A DNA stretch of 64,000 bases from Paenibacillus camelliae (GTDB lineage Bacteria; Bacillota; Bacilli; Paenibacillales; Paenibacillaceae), in contig NZ_JAMBNY010000001.1 of assembly GCF_023715345.1 (NCBI RefSeq), positions 496,001 through 560,000 of the forward strand, given 5' to 3'. Position 1 is the first letter of the stretch; every line of letters begins with the position of its first letter. Under the pieces are notes generated by a model. The model was not told the DNA's origin, made no database searches, and saw only the letters and a list, made by a program, of their open reading frames with translations. Positions 45,630-56,120 of this stretch are shown one piece after another. The position numbers were made by a program, and so were the translations under genes.

Positions 45630-46916
45630 CTATTCAGTCCAGACGATATTGCCATCTACGATTGTCGCACAAGGCCAGCCCTTAAGCTCCCAGCCACCGA
45701 ATGGTGTATTGTTGCTCTTGGATAAGAATGTGCTAGGGTCTACTTTTTTCGTTGTTTGCAAATCTACAATTGTTATATCCGCAGGCTTTCCAACTTCTAA
45801 TGCCCCTTGCTCTAAGCGGAAAACGCGAGCAGGATCAGCAGTCATGCGCTGCAATAAGAAACCAAGAGTCCAACGACCCGTTTCTACGAATTTTGTATAT
45901 AGCAATGGGAATGCTGTTTCCAATCCTACGATGCCGAATGGAGCCAAATCTACGCCCTTCGCTTTCTCTTCAGCGCTATGCGGAGCATGATCCGTAACGA
46001 TCATATCAATCGTACCATCCTCAAGCGCTTCTAGAACTGCTTCTACATCTCTTGGTGTACGTAGTGGAGGATTCATCTTCCAATTCGCATCATCAAGACC
46101 TGGAATGTCTTCATCAGATAGGATCAAATGATGTGGGCAAACCTCAGCAGTGACACTCACACCTACCTGCTTCGCAAGACGAATCAATCGAACGGATTGC
46201 TCAGTGCTCACGTGGCATACATGATAATGAACCCCTGTTGCCTCTGCTAGCAATACATCTCTACCAACATGAATCGCTTCTGATTCGTTCGGAATTCCTT
46301 TGATGCCGTGTTTTCTAGAAAATTCACCTTCCGAAGCCCATGCACCCTTGACTAAGGTATCATCTTCACAGTGCGCAATAACGGGCATATCTAGCGACTT
46401 AGCGAGCGCCATTGCATCCTTCATCATCTGGGCATTCTGCACGCCAACACCATCATCTGTAAAGCCTATTGCTCCAGCCTCTTTTAATGCTGCAAAGTCT
46501 GTTAGCTCTCGTCCTAATTCATTTTTAGTGATGGATGCATATGGAAGCACCTTAACAAGCTTCGCTTCCTCTGCTTTGTTAATAATGTAGGAAACTGTCT
46601 CAGGAGTATCGGTTACAGGCCTTGTATTCGGCATGCAAGCGATCGTTGTAAACCCACCCTTTGCCGCTGAACGCGAGCCGGTTACGATATCCTCCTTATG
46701 TGTAAAGCCTGGATCACGCAAATGCACGTGCATATCGATAAAGCCTGGCGATACGAGTTTTCCTGCTGCGTCTACAACCTCGGAGCCTTCCGTCGAGATT
46801 TGTTCAGTACTTTCTACAATCGCTTTAATGATGCCATTTTCTACTTGGATATGCTTCGTCTCAAGTGCAGCTGTCGATTCATTCCAAACACTGCCGTTCA
46901 AAATCCATAAAGACAT
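45630..46916 (-). CDS. pyrC: dihydroorotase (type I, zinc metalloenzyme)
   Basis: 428-aa amidohydrolase converting carbamoyl-aspartate to dihydroorotate. Metal motif DMHVHLRDPGFTHKEDI, further ligands in AHCED, VCHVSTE and the catalytic TDHAPHSAEEK. Length and motifs match the B. subtilis type. ATG behind GAGGAGGAA. 28 bases before carA. Confidence 0.96.
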   Translation of the reverse strand: MSLWILNGSVWNESTAALETKHIQVENGIIKAIVESTEQISTEGSEVVDAAGKLVSPGFIDMHVHLRDPGFTHKEDIVTGSRSAAKGGFTTIACMPNTRPVTDTPETVSYIINKAEEAKLVKVLPYASITKNELGRELTDFAALKEAGAIGFTDDGVGVQNAQMMKDAMALAKSLDMPVIAHCEDDTLVKGAWASEGEFSRKHGIKGIPNESEAIHVGRDVLLAEATGVHYHVCHVSTEQSVRLIRLAKQVGVSVTAEVCPHHLILSDEDIPGLDDANWKMNPPLRTPRDVEAVLEALEDGTIDMIVTDHAPHSAEEKAKGVDLAPFGIVGLETAFPLLYTKFVETGRWTLGFLLQRMTADPARVFRLEQGALEVGKPADITIVDLQTTKKVDPSTFLSKSNNTPFGGWELKGWPCATIVDGNIVWTE

Positions 46917-46981
46917 TTATATTCCTCCTCATTGTTACGATGTTTACTCTGAACTTAATAAATTCGTAAGTAGATCGTTAG

Positions 46982-47881
46982 TTACGACATCGATCGTTCT
47001 ACAACTGCCATTCGAATTGGAACCCCATTAGCCATCTGAGGGAAAATTTTACTGTTTGGCGCTTCTACAAGCTCACTGTCAATTTCCACATTTCGATTCA
47101 CAGGCGCTGGATGCATGATGATCGCATGCGGCTGCATACGTGATGCTCTTTCAGTCGTTAAGCCAAAGCTTTCACGGTACGATTCTGCTGATTTCAGCAT
47201 ACCGAGTGCATGTCTCTCTAACTGAACACGCAGCATCATGACTACATCTGCATTGATTGCTTGCTCCATACTTACATATTCAGCTTCAAGCTCAGGAGCC
47301 TTCATATTATCAGGTGCACAGAAAACAACATTCGCTCCGAACTTGCGTAGGGCATATAGATTACTGCGTGCTACTCGGCTATGGTAGATATCACCAATGA
47401 TTGCAACATTCAGACCTTTTAATGAACCGAAATGCTTTTGCATCGTATACAGATCAAGCAGCGCCTGAGTTGGATGCTCATTGTTGCCGTCACCTGCATT
47501 AATTAACGGCACCTGAATCTTCTCAGCCATCTCCGCAAGCAGCCCTATTGGCTTCAATCGAATCACACCTGCATCGATACCCATTGATTCGAGCGTTCGT
47601 ACCGTGTCGTAGATCGATTCACCCTTCTCCACGCTGGATGCTGCTGCACTGAAATTAATAACTTCCGCTCCAAGACGCTTTTCTGCTACCTCGAAGGATG
47701 TGCGAGTTCGCGTGCTGTTCTCAAAAAACATGTTCGCAATAAATTTCCCTTTAAGCAGCTCATGTGTTTTGCTTGGGTGCTGCTCCCAATAAGCTGCACG
47801 ATCAAGTATGGATTGTATCTCTTGCTGGCTTAAGTCCTTCAAACCAAGTAAGCTTTTTGTTTGAATGGATATTGCATTCAT
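46982..47881 (-). CDS. pyrB: aspartate carbamoyltransferase catalytic subunit
   Basis: 299 aa. Carbamoyl-phosphate motif FFENSTRTRTSFEVAEKRLG, aspartate-site region HPTQALLDLYTM, MLRVQLERH and MHPAPVNR. No regulatory pyrI subunit is adjacent, as usual in Bacilli. ATG behind AGGAGGAA; 12 bases after pyrR. Confidence 0.97.
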   Translation of the reverse strand: MNAISIQTKSLLGLKDLSQQEIQSILDRAAYWEQHPSKTHELLKGKFIANMFFENSTRTRTSFEVAEKRLGAEVINFSAAASSVEKGESIYDTVRTLESMGIDAGVIRLKPIGLLAEMAEKIQVPLINAGDGNNEHPTQALLDLYTMQKHFGSLKGLNVAIIGDIYHSRVARSNLYALRKFGANVVFCAPDNMKAPELEAEYVSMEQAINADVVMMLRVQLERHALGMLKSAESYRESFGLTTERASRMQPHAIIMHPAPVNRNVEIDSELVEAPNSKIFPQMANGVPIRMAVVERSMS

Positions 47882-47893
47882 ATAAGGTTCCTC

Positions 47894-48481
<588 letters not shown>

Positions 48482-48502
48482 TTATTGTGTTCACATGGCA
48501 AC

Positions 48503-48533
48503 GAAAAAACTCCTTGCGAATTCGCAAGGAGTT
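48503..48533 (-). terminator. pyrR leader attenuator terminator
   Basis: On the minus strand AACTCCTTGCGAA and TTCGCAAGGAGTT form a 13-bp stem followed by TTTTTT, 50-80 bases before pyrR. Its ascending CCTTGC can alternatively pair with GCAAGG just 3' of the PyrR loop, forming an antiterminator. Confidence 0.8.
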
Positions 48534-48650
48534 ATGACGATCCGGACAAGGAATACAATTATCCACAGCAGAAGACATTCTGCGTGAATTACGCAGAACT
48601 CTTCTAGGAAGAGACAACTATACCATATCCAAATATTCACGTTACCTTGC

Positions 48651-48666
48651 CAGCCTCACGGGACTG
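48651..48666 (-). promoter_or_regulatory. PyrR-binding loop in pyr leader
   Basis: On the minus strand CAGTCCCGTGAGGCTG matches the PyrR RNA consensus ARUCCNGNGAGGYU completely. It lies about 25 bases after the likely start site and before the attenuator. Rest of the 48534-48650 leader holds a TTCTGCGT/ACGCAGAA hairpin at about 48575-48598. Confidence 0.88.
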
Positions 48667-48693
48667 AATTAAAGGTACATCTGTATCGTAGAA

Positions 48694-48722
48694 ATTATCG
48701 CATGTTCGACAGCTATTGTCAA
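48694..48722 (-). promoter_or_regulatory. sigma-A promoter of the pyr operon
   Basis: On the minus strand a perfect TTGACA, 17 bases and GATAAT. This gives a leader of roughly 230 bases to pyrR. Confidence 0.8.
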
Positions 48723-48800
48723 GATCCGTTCTATGTTTTTTTGTTCGCGCCGCTTATTGATTCGCCATTCATCTCCACCCATTAACAGACTAATGTAAAA

Positions 48801-48844
48801 AATCATAAGCTCTAGGGAGAAGCCTCCCCTAGAGCTTATGATTT
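48801..48844 (-). terminator. terminator after dapL
   Basis: AATCATAAGCTCTAGGG and CCCTAGAGCTTATGATT form a 17-bp stem, 80 bases after the dapL stop on the minus strand. Confidence 0.8.
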
Positions 48845-48924
48845 AATCCTTATCTGTTATCTATCTGTATACTAGTTCTATCTGTCAACCGTCAACTAGC
48901 TGTATTTAACTGCTTTAGCTGCAA

Positions 48925-50160
48925 TTAGAAGCTCAGATTTTTAATACGAGCGATCGCCTGCTCTGTATTTTCTCGGCTGCCAAAGCTTGTTAACCGGAAA
49001 TAGCCATCACCGCATGTGCCGAAGCCAACTCCTGGTGTACCTACAATATTTGCTTCTTTCAAGAGAAAATCGAAGAAATCCCATGATGACATATTATTTG
49101 GTGTTTTGAGCCAGATATACGGTGCATTTACTCCTCCATATACCGTGAAGCCCACCTCCTGTAAGCCATCACGTATCATTGCAGCATTTGCCATATAGTA
49201 CTCGATCAACTCTTTCGTTTGCGCTTGACCTTCAGGTGTATAAATAGCGGCAGCCCCTTTTTGTGTGACATAGGACACACCATTAAACTTCGTCGTATGT
49301 CGGCGATTCCATAGCTCATTAATGCTAACGAGATTATCTCCGGAAGCACGTCCTCTTAGCTCCTTAGGTACTACCGTATAAGCACAACGCATGCCTGTAA
49401 AGCCAGCTGTTTTGGAGAAGCTTCGGAATTCAATCGCTACCTGACGAGCTCCTTCGATTTCATAGATGCTGTGAGGAACATCCTCCTCAGTAATAAAGGC
49501 TTCGTATGCAGAATCGAATAAAATTAAGCAATCGTTCTCAATCGCATAATCTACCCATACCTTCAGCTCATCCTTCGTTAAGGTCATGCCTGTCGGGTTG
49601 TTCGGGTAGCATAGGTAGATCAGGTCTACACGTTCTGTAGGCAATGCGGGCTTGAAGTCATTGTCTGCAGAGCAATCTAAGTAAACGATGTTTTTATAGC
49701 GACCAAGAGCTGTGTCGAAGCCCCCTGCACGTCCTGCCATTACATTCGTATCGACATAAACCGGATAGACAGGGTCCTGTACAGCTACGATACTGTCCTG
49801 ACTAAATATTTCTTGAATGTTGCCTACATCACATTTCGAACCATCACTGACGAATACTTCGTCATTACTAAGCTCAATTCCGCGACGATGATAGTCGCCA
49901 GTAATAATGGCGTCTACCAGAAAGCTATAGCCTTGCTCTGGACCATAGCCTCTAAAGGAGGATGGATTGACCATGTCATCCACTGCTTGATGCATCGCTT
50001 CAATGACTGCCTGCGGCAATCCACGCGTCACGTCACCGATTCCTAGACTAATTACATTTGCATCTGGATGCTGCTCCATATATTTTGATCTACGCTTAGC
50101 GATTTCTGAAAATAAGTAGCTGCCCTGCAGCTCTAAAAAGTGTTGATTAACCATTGCCAT
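48925..50160 (-). CDS. dapL: LL-diaminopimelate aminotransferase
   Basis: DapL converts tetrahydrodipicolinate directly to LL-diaminopimelate for lysine and peptidoglycan. 411 aa fold-type I aminotransferase: [10 protein letters not shown] start, [41 protein letters not shown] and the Schiff-base Lys in [13 protein letters not shown]. These match DapL rather than general aspartate transaminases. ATG 50160 is chosen (GGTGA close by); a GTG four codons upstream is possible. Confidence 0.92.
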   Translation of the reverse strand: MAMVNQHFLELQGSYLFSEIAKRRSKYMEQHPDANVISLGIGDVTRGLPQAVIEAMHQAVDDMVNPSSFRGYGPEQGYSFLVDAIITGDYHRRGIELSNDEVFVSDGSKCDVGNIQEIFSQDSIVAVQDPVYPVYVDTNVMAGRAGGFDTALGRYKNIVYLDCSADNDFKPALPTERVDLIYLCYPNNPTGMTLTKDELKVWVDYAIENDCLILFDSAYEAFITEEDVPHSIYEIEGARQVAIEFRSFSKTAGFTGMRCAYTVVPKELRGRASGDNLVSINELWNRRHTTKFNGVSYVTQKGAAAIYTPEGQAQTKELIEYYMANAAMIRDGLQEVGFTVYGGVNAPYIWLKTPNNMSSWDFFDFLLKEANIVGTPGVGFGTCGDGYFRLTSFGSRENTEQAIARIKNLSF

Positions 50161-50286
50161 ATGTCTCACCAATCCTTCTACGTCTCTATTATCTACGTTA
50201 AAGAATATCGTACATCGCCCTGAAACATAATACAGAATCTAGCCAAATCTTTGTACATATTTACATGGAATAAAAAAATCTGCGAC

Positions 50287-51201
50287 CTATCTTGATCGCA
50301 GATTTTTCAATATCGTAGTAAAATCATCAGGCAACGGCACTTCGAACTGATGCCTGTCTCCAGTACGAGGATGTGTAAAACCAAGTACTCCAGCATGCAA
50401 GGCTTGTCCAGCAAGTGGTACCGTTTTGTTGCGTCCATATACAGGATCACCAGCAAGCGGATAGCCGATATATTTCATATGCACGCGAATTTGATGTGTT
50501 CTACCTGTTTCTAGCTCAAGCTCGACAAGCGTAAAGTCATTGCCTATTCGCTCGATTACTCGAAAATGAGTGACCGCATCCTTCGCATTATGATCAGTAA
50601 CGGTAAAGAGCTTACGATCATTAGGATCTCGACCAATTGGTGCATCGATCGTTCCTTCATCATGCGGCATATTGCCATGCACAAGCGCAGTATAGCGTCT
50701 CGTTACCGAGTGCTCCTTCAGCTGCTCTGCAAGCGATAGATGTGCGAGATCATTTTTGGCAACCATCAACAATCCCGTCGTATCACGGTCGATACGATGA
50801 ACAATGCCTGGTCTAAGCACACCATTAATGCCGGATAGGTCGGTACAGTGATGCATGAGCGCATTCACTAGCGTACCGCTGGAGTGACCAGGAGCTGGAT
50901 GCACAACCATACCTCTTGGCTTATTGACAACAATAACATCCTGATCTTCAAAAATAACGTCAAGCGGGATTGCTTCAGCAACGATCTCAAGCTCCGTTGC
51001 CTCAGGGATATGTATAACGACTACATCTTGCTCATTAAGCTTGTAGTTGCTTTTAATTGATTGATTATTGACCTGTACGTAATTATTTTTTATCCAATCC
51101 TGTACCTGGGTTCTAGATACGGCAGGATCATTGAGCTGATCGGTAATAAACTTATCTATCCTTACCCCTTTATGTACTGCTTCGGATTGAAATTGCAGCA
51201 T
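50287..51201 (-). CDS. RluD-type 23S rRNA pseudouridine synthase
   Basis: 304 aa from ATG 51201 (GAGGAA upstream; ATG 51228 overlapping lspA is also possible). N-terminal S4 RNA-binding domain (VRIDKFITDQLN), then the RluA-family catalytic domain with Asp in HRIDRDTTGLLMVAK, and LELETGRTHQIRVH. Corresponds to B. subtilis YlyB by sequence and position after lspA. In E. coli RluD modifies helix 69; the target here is inferred. Confidence 0.92.
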   Translation of the reverse strand: MLQFQSEAVHKGVRIDKFITDQLNDPAVSRTQVQDWIKNNYVQVNNQSIKSNYKLNEQDVVVIHIPEATELEIVAEAIPLDVIFEDQDVIVVNKPRGMVVHPAPGHSSGTLVNALMHHCTDLSGINGVLRPGIVHRIDRDTTGLLMVAKNDLAHLSLAEQLKEHSVTRRYTALVHGNMPHDEGTIDAPIGRDPNDRKLFTVTDHNAKDAVTHFRVIERIGNDFTLVELELETGRTHQIRVHMKYIGYPLAGDPVYGRNKTVPLAGQALHAGVLGFTHPRTGDRHQFEVPLPDDFTTILKNLRSR

Positions 51202-51217
51202 ATTGTCGTGCTGTTCC

Positions 51218-51712
51218 TCATTCTTCATGCTCAAGTGCAACCTTACCTTTCTGTTCACGTCTCATATCAAGAAGTGTATCCAGTAAAATTAATCCTACTC
51301 CAATGACGATCGCTGAATCAGCAATGTTGAAGATCGGAAAAGTATAGCTTCCGAAGTTAAACTTAAAGAAGTCAACCACTTCACCAAAACGTACACGATC
51401 AATAAAATTACCTAATGCTCCTCCAAGGACCAATGATAGCCCAACAAGCAATGTTTTGGAGCCCTTATCACGCATAATATGTGCGTACCACAGTATACCT
51501 ACGACTATTGCGACGGTAATGATAATGAAAAAGGTCCGCTGCTCCTGTAATATTCCGAATGCTGCGCCTCGATTACGATGCGAGGTAATAAGAAAGAAAT
51601 CTCCAATAACACTAAACTCATCACCAATCTTCATATTGGTGGCAATCCATTTTTTCGTTATGTAATCAATAACGAATGCGACTATCGCAATAATGAAAAA
51701 CAATATTCTCAT
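51218..51712 (-). CDS. lspA: lipoprotein signal peptidase II
   Basis: 164-aa, four-helix membrane aspartic protease that cleaves prolipoproteins at the lipobox Cys. Catalytic aspartates are in GALGNFIDRVRFGEVVDF and FNIADSAIVIG. SHRNRGAAFGILQ is conserved. C-terminal tail is charged and cytoplasmic. It processes the several lipoproteins encoded here (MetQ, adaptor, DUF4830). Directly upstream of the rluD-like gene. Confidence 0.96.
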   Translation of the reverse strand: MRILFFIIAIVAFVIDYITKKWIATNMKIGDEFSVIGDFFLITSHRNRGAAFGILQEQRTFFIIITVAIVVGILWYAHIMRDKGSKTLLVGLSLVLGGALGNFIDRVRFGEVVDFFKFNFGSYTFPIFNIADSAIVIGVGLILLDTLLDMRREQKGKVALEHEE

Positions 51713-51885
51713 AACTTCACTCCTACATATGATGTAAGCTTATACCCCCGTTTAGTGTAGCATATCCACGTTTCACATTCTACCTTATCTCCCTGCGATG
51801 TCCTGTACACCCAAGCTTTGCCCTATTAGTTTTTCGAAAATCAACACACAATATAGTGCACGTATCAAGAAATGAGGTGATCGAT

Positions 51886-52581
51886 TTGCAATCACACTTA
51901 AGCGATGGGCAGCTGAAGCAATTTAAGGAAGTGTTACTCGATGCACGAAAAGAACTGTTAGAACAGATAGATCGGCACTACAGAGAGTCATCCGTTGGCA
52001 GTGATCCTAACATAACCTCGGAGCTAGCCAATTATGATAATCATTTTGGTGATTATGGAACTGAGCTTTTCGAGCAGGAAAAAGAAATTGCCTTTCTGCG
52101 GAGAGAGCAGCGGCATTTATCAAAGCTCGAGGATGCGATCAAACGAATCGATGAGAATCAATATGGTGTATGCAATGTATGTCAGCAGCCAATTCCTATT
52201 GAACGCTTGGAAGCGATACCCGAAACCGCAACCTGTGAGCAGCACTCGCCTCGAATCGAGGAATATAGAGCCAACTATGAGTATGAGCCCATTAAGATGG
52301 AGCAAATCAGTATGGACGATATGGACTATGCCGCTTATGACGGTGAGGATACGCTACGCTCCGTACTCGATTACGGTAACTCCTCTTATGATGGCTCAAT
52401 CATGATGCTCGATACCGAATTCGCAAGAGATCTTGAGGATGAATATGAGGGCTTCGTTGAACCCATTGAAAGCTTTATTGCAACTGATATTACAGGTAAA
52501 GATGTATTTGTTGTACGTAGTCAAGCATACCAACGCTATCTAAAAAATGATGAGGGCGATCATGACCTTGAAGATCTGTAA
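51886..52581 (+). CDS. DksA/TraR-type zinc-finger protein (YteA/YlyA group)
   Basis: 231 aa from TTG 51886, with GAGGTGA five bases upstream; an in-frame GTG at 51856 has none. N-terminal coiled coil (QFKEVLLDARKELLEQIDRHYR), FLRREQRHLSKLEDAIKRI, then a CNVCQQPIPIERLEAIPETA-TC zinc finger with three Cys and a nearby His. C-terminal ~100 residues are acidic. It lies between lspA and ileS like B. subtilis ylyA, which affects sigma-G RNA polymerase, but on the opposite strand. Confidence 0.85.
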   Translation: MQSHLSDGQLKQFKEVLLDARKELLEQIDRHYRESSVGSDPNITSELANYDNHFGDYGTELFEQEKEIAFLRREQRHLSKLEDAIKRIDENQYGVCNVCQQPIPIERLEAIPETATCEQHSPRIEEYRANYEYEPIKMEQISMDDMDYAAYDGEDTLRSVLDYGNSSYDGSIMMLDTEFARDLEDEYEGFVEPIESFIATDITGKDVFVVRSQAYQRYLKNDEGDHDLEDL

Positions 52582-52596
52582 CGTTTTCCTTTAATG

Positions 52597-52923
52597 TTAC
52601 GGTTGGATATCGAGCTGATTTTGTACAATGCGTACAATATCTGCAATATAGTCTCCAATAATCGGCAAATTAAGTGCACCGAGCATTTGCAGTAAATAAA
52701 GGATGAGCGTTGCAAAAATGACTACACCGAGTGCTGAGCCGACTCCTCTAGCGATTCCGGCCATAAAATGGCGCCACATCAGCTTCATTGGTCGATTCAT
52801 TAGATTGACATAATCAGCAATTTGCGTACGCTCTAAGTCATTCGTAACTTTTATTAGCCGTTCTTCAACAGCATCTAATGATTTTTTAAGCTGTGTAAGC
52901 TCCTTATCATCTTGTTCAGGCAA
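52597..52923 (-). CDS. DUF5665 membrane protein
   Basis: 108 aa. N-terminal coiled-coil helix (ELTQLKKSLDAVEERLIKVT), then conserved NLMNRPMKLMWRHFMAGIARGVGSA and one membrane helix (LGVVIFATLILYLLQML). Matches DUF5665, unknown function. TTG start with AAGGATG. Sits just downstream side of the yteA-like gene (tail to tail) and upstream of ileS terminator. Confidence 0.85.
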   Translation of the reverse strand: MPEQDDKELTQLKKSLDAVEERLIKVTNDLERTQIADYVNLMNRPMKLMWRHFMAGIARGVGSALGVVIFATLILYLLQMLGALNLPIIGDYIADIVRIVQNQLDIQP

Positions 52924-52958
52924 CTGGAGTCATCCTTTCTTTATCTTTTATGTATAGG

Positions 52959-52995
52959 ACAAGCCCGCTTGCCACTTTGGCAAGCGGGCTTGTAT
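52959..52995 (-). terminator. terminator of ileS
   Basis: ACAAGCCCGCTTGCCA and complement, 16-bp stem with 3-base loop, directly after the ileS stop. Confidence 0.88.
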
Positions 52996-53005
52996 TAATA
53001 TATCC

Positions 53006-56000
53006 CTATTTGCTAATGAAAATGCCAACCGTCTTGTCGCCTAGCTGTACATTTTCCATATGATCTACCTTCTGGTAGGATACTGATTGAAGCAGAACGT
53101 TATCACGAAGCACTTCTGAGAAGGCTTCAAGCGCAGCCTTAAGCTCATCATCAACGTCTAATACAAGCTCAATTCTCTTCTCGATTGGAAGATCGAGTTT
53201 CTTACGTGTATCTTGAACAGCACGAATCACTTCACGCACCCAGCCCTCTTGCTCAAGCTCAGGTGTAATATCCGTGTTCAGAGCCACCGTAACACCACTG
53301 CCAGATGCAGATGCAAAGCCCGATTTCGCTTTTTTCTCTACAAGCATTTCATCTAGTGTGATAACGAGCTGCTCGCCATCTTCTGTTGTGAACACATATT
53401 CCCCAGCATTTACAATCGCTCTTGTCTGATCAGCGGTCATATCCTTAAAGGACTGCTGAATTGGAGATACCTGCTTACCAAATTTCCGGCCGGCAACCTT
53501 TAGATTCAGCTTCAAGTTGAAATCAACAAAGCCGCTATCTGAATGCTGCACCGTAATATGCTTCACATTAATTTCATCTTTAATGATGTCTTCATAGGAA
53601 GAAAGATCAAACTCACGATCCAGTGAAACAATGAGCTCGCTAAGCGGCTGACGAGTTTTAATACCCGTTTCATTACGGACGTTACGAGCAAGCTCAACGA
53701 TAACTTTGGAGCTTTCCATATCACGCTCTAGCTCAGCGTCGATAAGTGTCTCATCGGCAATTGGGAAGTCAGCAAGATGCACGCTTTCCCCTCCACCAAG
53801 ATTCACATATACATCTTCAGCTACGAGAGGTGTATACGGCGCAATAATTTTCGCTAGCGAAATAAGCACGTTATGAAGCGTTTGATATGCAGCTACTTTA
53901 TCCTCAGATAAGCCACTTCCCCAGAAGCGGTCACGTGAACGACGGATATACCAGTTGCTCAGTTCGTCAACGAACGTTTCAATCGCTTTTGCAGGATTTA
54001 AGAAGTCGTTAGCCTCGAGTCCTTTTGTTACTGTTACGATTAAGCTGTTCAATCGGCTAATGATCCAGCGATCCAGCTTATTGCTCGATGCCACTAGCTC
54101 ATGCTCTTCATATTTAAATCCATCGATGGACGCATAAAGCGCATAGAATGCATGGGTATTTACAATCGTATCTACTACCTTGGATTTCGCCTCGGCCACA
54201 ATGCCCTTCGAGAAGCGTTTGCTATTCCATGGCGCACTGTCCGCAAGCAAAGCCCAACGGAATGCATCCGTACCAAATTCATTAATGATATCCCAAGGGT
54301 CAATCACGTTGCCTTTTGACTTAGACATTTTTTGTCCATTTTCATCAAGAATATGGCCTGTGGACAATACCGCTTTATATGGTGCCTTGCCATTGAACAA
54401 TGTAGATACAGCTAATAGACTGTAGAACCAACCACGTGTTTGGTCGATACCTTCACAAATGATATCCGCAGGATACTGATCAGCGAACTGCTCAGCGTTC
54501 TCGAACGGATAGTGCTGCTGTGCAAACGGCATAGAGCCACTATCAAACCATACATCAATAACTTCTGGCGTGCGGCGCATAACTGCCCCTTCAGCGAACG
54601 GACTCTTCAGTAGAATATCATCGACATAAGGCTTATGAAGCTCAATATCCTCTGGTACAAAATCAACGGCGCGCTCACGCAAATCAGCGATACTGCTTGG
54701 TGCATACTGTTTACCTGTCGCTTCACAGATCCATACATTCAGCGGTGTACCCCAGTAGCGATTACGGCTAATATTCCAATCCACAAGATCCTCAAGGAAT
54801 TTACCGAAGCGACCTTCACGAATATGACCAGGGTACCAATCTACTTCACTGTTGTTTTTAATGAGCTGATCCTTAACAGCAGTTGTTTCAATAAACCAGC
54901 TTTCCGTTGCATAGTAGAGCAATGGTGACTTACAACGCCAGCAGAATGGGTAGCTGTGCTCGTAGCGCTCTTTCGAGAACAATAGTCCCTTTTCACTTAG
55001 CATCTTCACGATATCAACGTCGCAATCTTTAACGAAACGTCCCGCAAGATCGGTAACCTCATCAATGTATCGGCCAGCATTGTTCACAACAGCTAGCATG
55101 CTAATACCATTTTGACGAGCAACTCGGTAGTCATCCTCCCCGTGTGCAGGTGCGATATGAACAATACCTGTACCGCTCGTATCACTTACAAAGTCGCCTG
55201 AGATCACAACATGACCTTTTTCAATCGCTACATAACCGAACGGTGCGGTGTAGCTGCGGCCTACTAGCTCGCTTCCCTTAAGCGTACCAATAACCTCATA
55301 CTCATCCTTCATAACAGATGTAACTAAATTTTCAGCAACGATATATACTTCGCCGTCCTTGCTCACACGTGCGTATACTAACTCTGGATTAACAGCAAGC
55401 GCCACGTTAGCAGGCAAAGTCCAAGGCGTCGTCGTCCAAGCAAGAATGAATTCGTTAGAATCATTCAGCTTGAATTTAACCGTAGCACTTAGATCCTTCA
55501 CATCCTCATAGCCTTGCGCAACCTCATGTGAGCTAAGTGTCGTTTGACAGCATGGGCAGTATGGACTTACTCGATGTCCGCGATACAGCAATCCCTTCTC
55601 ATGAATCTTCGAAAGAATATGCCATACACTCTCAATATAATTGTTGTCTAGCGTAATATATGGGTGATCCATATCTGTCCAATAGCCGATCGCTTCCGTA
55701 AGCTCACGCCATTGCTTCTCGTATTCAAATACACTTGCCTTACATTCCTTAACGAATTTTTCGATGCCATAGGCTTCGATTTCTTGCTTGCCTGAAATAC
55801 CGAGCTGCTTCTCAACACCAAGCTCAACTGGCAAACCGTGTGTGTCCCATCCAGCTTTACGGATAACGCGGTACCCACTCATCGTACGATATCGACAAAT
55901 AAAGTCTTTAATAACACGTCCTAGCACGTGACCGATATGCGGTTTACCATTCGCAGTTGGAGGCCCTTCATAAAATACAAAGTTTGGTTTACCTGCTCGG

Positions 56001-56098
56001 TTCTCAATCGATTTTTTAAATGTATCTTCCTTTTGCCACTTTTCCAGCACTCGCAATTCACGAGCTCGTGCACGTTCCTTTACGTCAACACGCTGCAT
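53006..56098 (-). CDS. ileS: isoleucyl-tRNA synthetase, eukaryote-like (type 2) form
   Basis: 1030 aa class Ia synthetase. HIGH motif PTANGKPHIGHVLGR (His54-His57), CP1 editing domain with the WTTTPWTLPANVAL Thr-rich region, KMSKS motif in DENGQKMSKSKGN (about 590), and a long anticodon/C-terminal region to 1030. Length, YCPCCQTTLSSHEVAQGYEDV and lack of the C-terminal zinc cluster of the ~920-aa bacterial form point to the IleRS2 class, members of which are often mupirocin-tolerant. ATG behind AGGGG. A T-box controls it. Confidence 0.95.
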   Translation of the reverse strand: MQRVDVKERARARELRVLEKWQKEDTFKKSIENRAGKPNFVFYEGPPTANGKPHIGHVLGRVIKDFICRYRTMSGYRVIRKAGWDTHGLPVELGVEKQLGISGKQEIEAYGIEKFVKECKASVFEYEKQWRELTEAIGYWTDMDHPYITLDNNYIESVWHILSKIHEKGLLYRGHRVSPYCPCCQTTLSSHEVAQGYEDVKDLSATVKFKLNDSNEFILAWTTTPWTLPANVALAVNPELVYARVSKDGEVYIVAENLVTSVMKDEYEVIGTLKGSELVGRSYTAPFGYVAIEKGHVVISGDFVSDTSGTGIVHIAPAHGEDDYRVARQNGISMLAVVNNAGRYIDEVTDLAGRFVKDCDVDIVKMLSEKGLLFSKERYEHSYPFCWRCKSPLLYYATESWFIETTAVKDQLIKNNSEVDWYPGHIREGRFGKFLEDLVDWNISRNRYWGTPLNVWICEATGKQYAPSSIADLRERAVDFVPEDIELHKPYVDDILLKSPFAEGAVMRRTPEVIDVWFDSGSMPFAQQHYPFENAEQFADQYPADIICEGIDQTRGWFYSLLAVSTLFNGKAPYKAVLSTGHILDENGQKMSKSKGNVIDPWDIINEFGTDAFRWALLADSAPWNSKRFSKGIVAEAKSKVVDTIVNTHAFYALYASIDGFKYEEHELVASSNKLDRWIISRLNSLIVTVTKGLEANDFLNPAKAIETFVDELSNWYIRRSRDRFWGSGLSEDKVAAYQTLHNVLISLAKIIAPYTPLVAEDVYVNLGGGESVHLADFPIADETLIDAELERDMESSKVIVELARNVRNETGIKTRQPLSELIVSLDREFDLSSYEDIIKDEINVKHITVQHSDSGFVDFNLKLNLKVAGRKFGKQVSPIQQSFKDMTADQTRAIVNAGEYVFTTEDGEQLVITLDEMLVEKKAKSGFASASGSGVTVALNTDITPELEQEGWVREVIRAVQDTRKKLDLPIEKRIELVLDVDDELKAALEAFSEVLRDNVLLQSVSYQKVDHMENVQLGDKTVGIFISK

Positions 56099-56120
56099 GC
56101 TTCTATCCCCTCTCGTTCCT

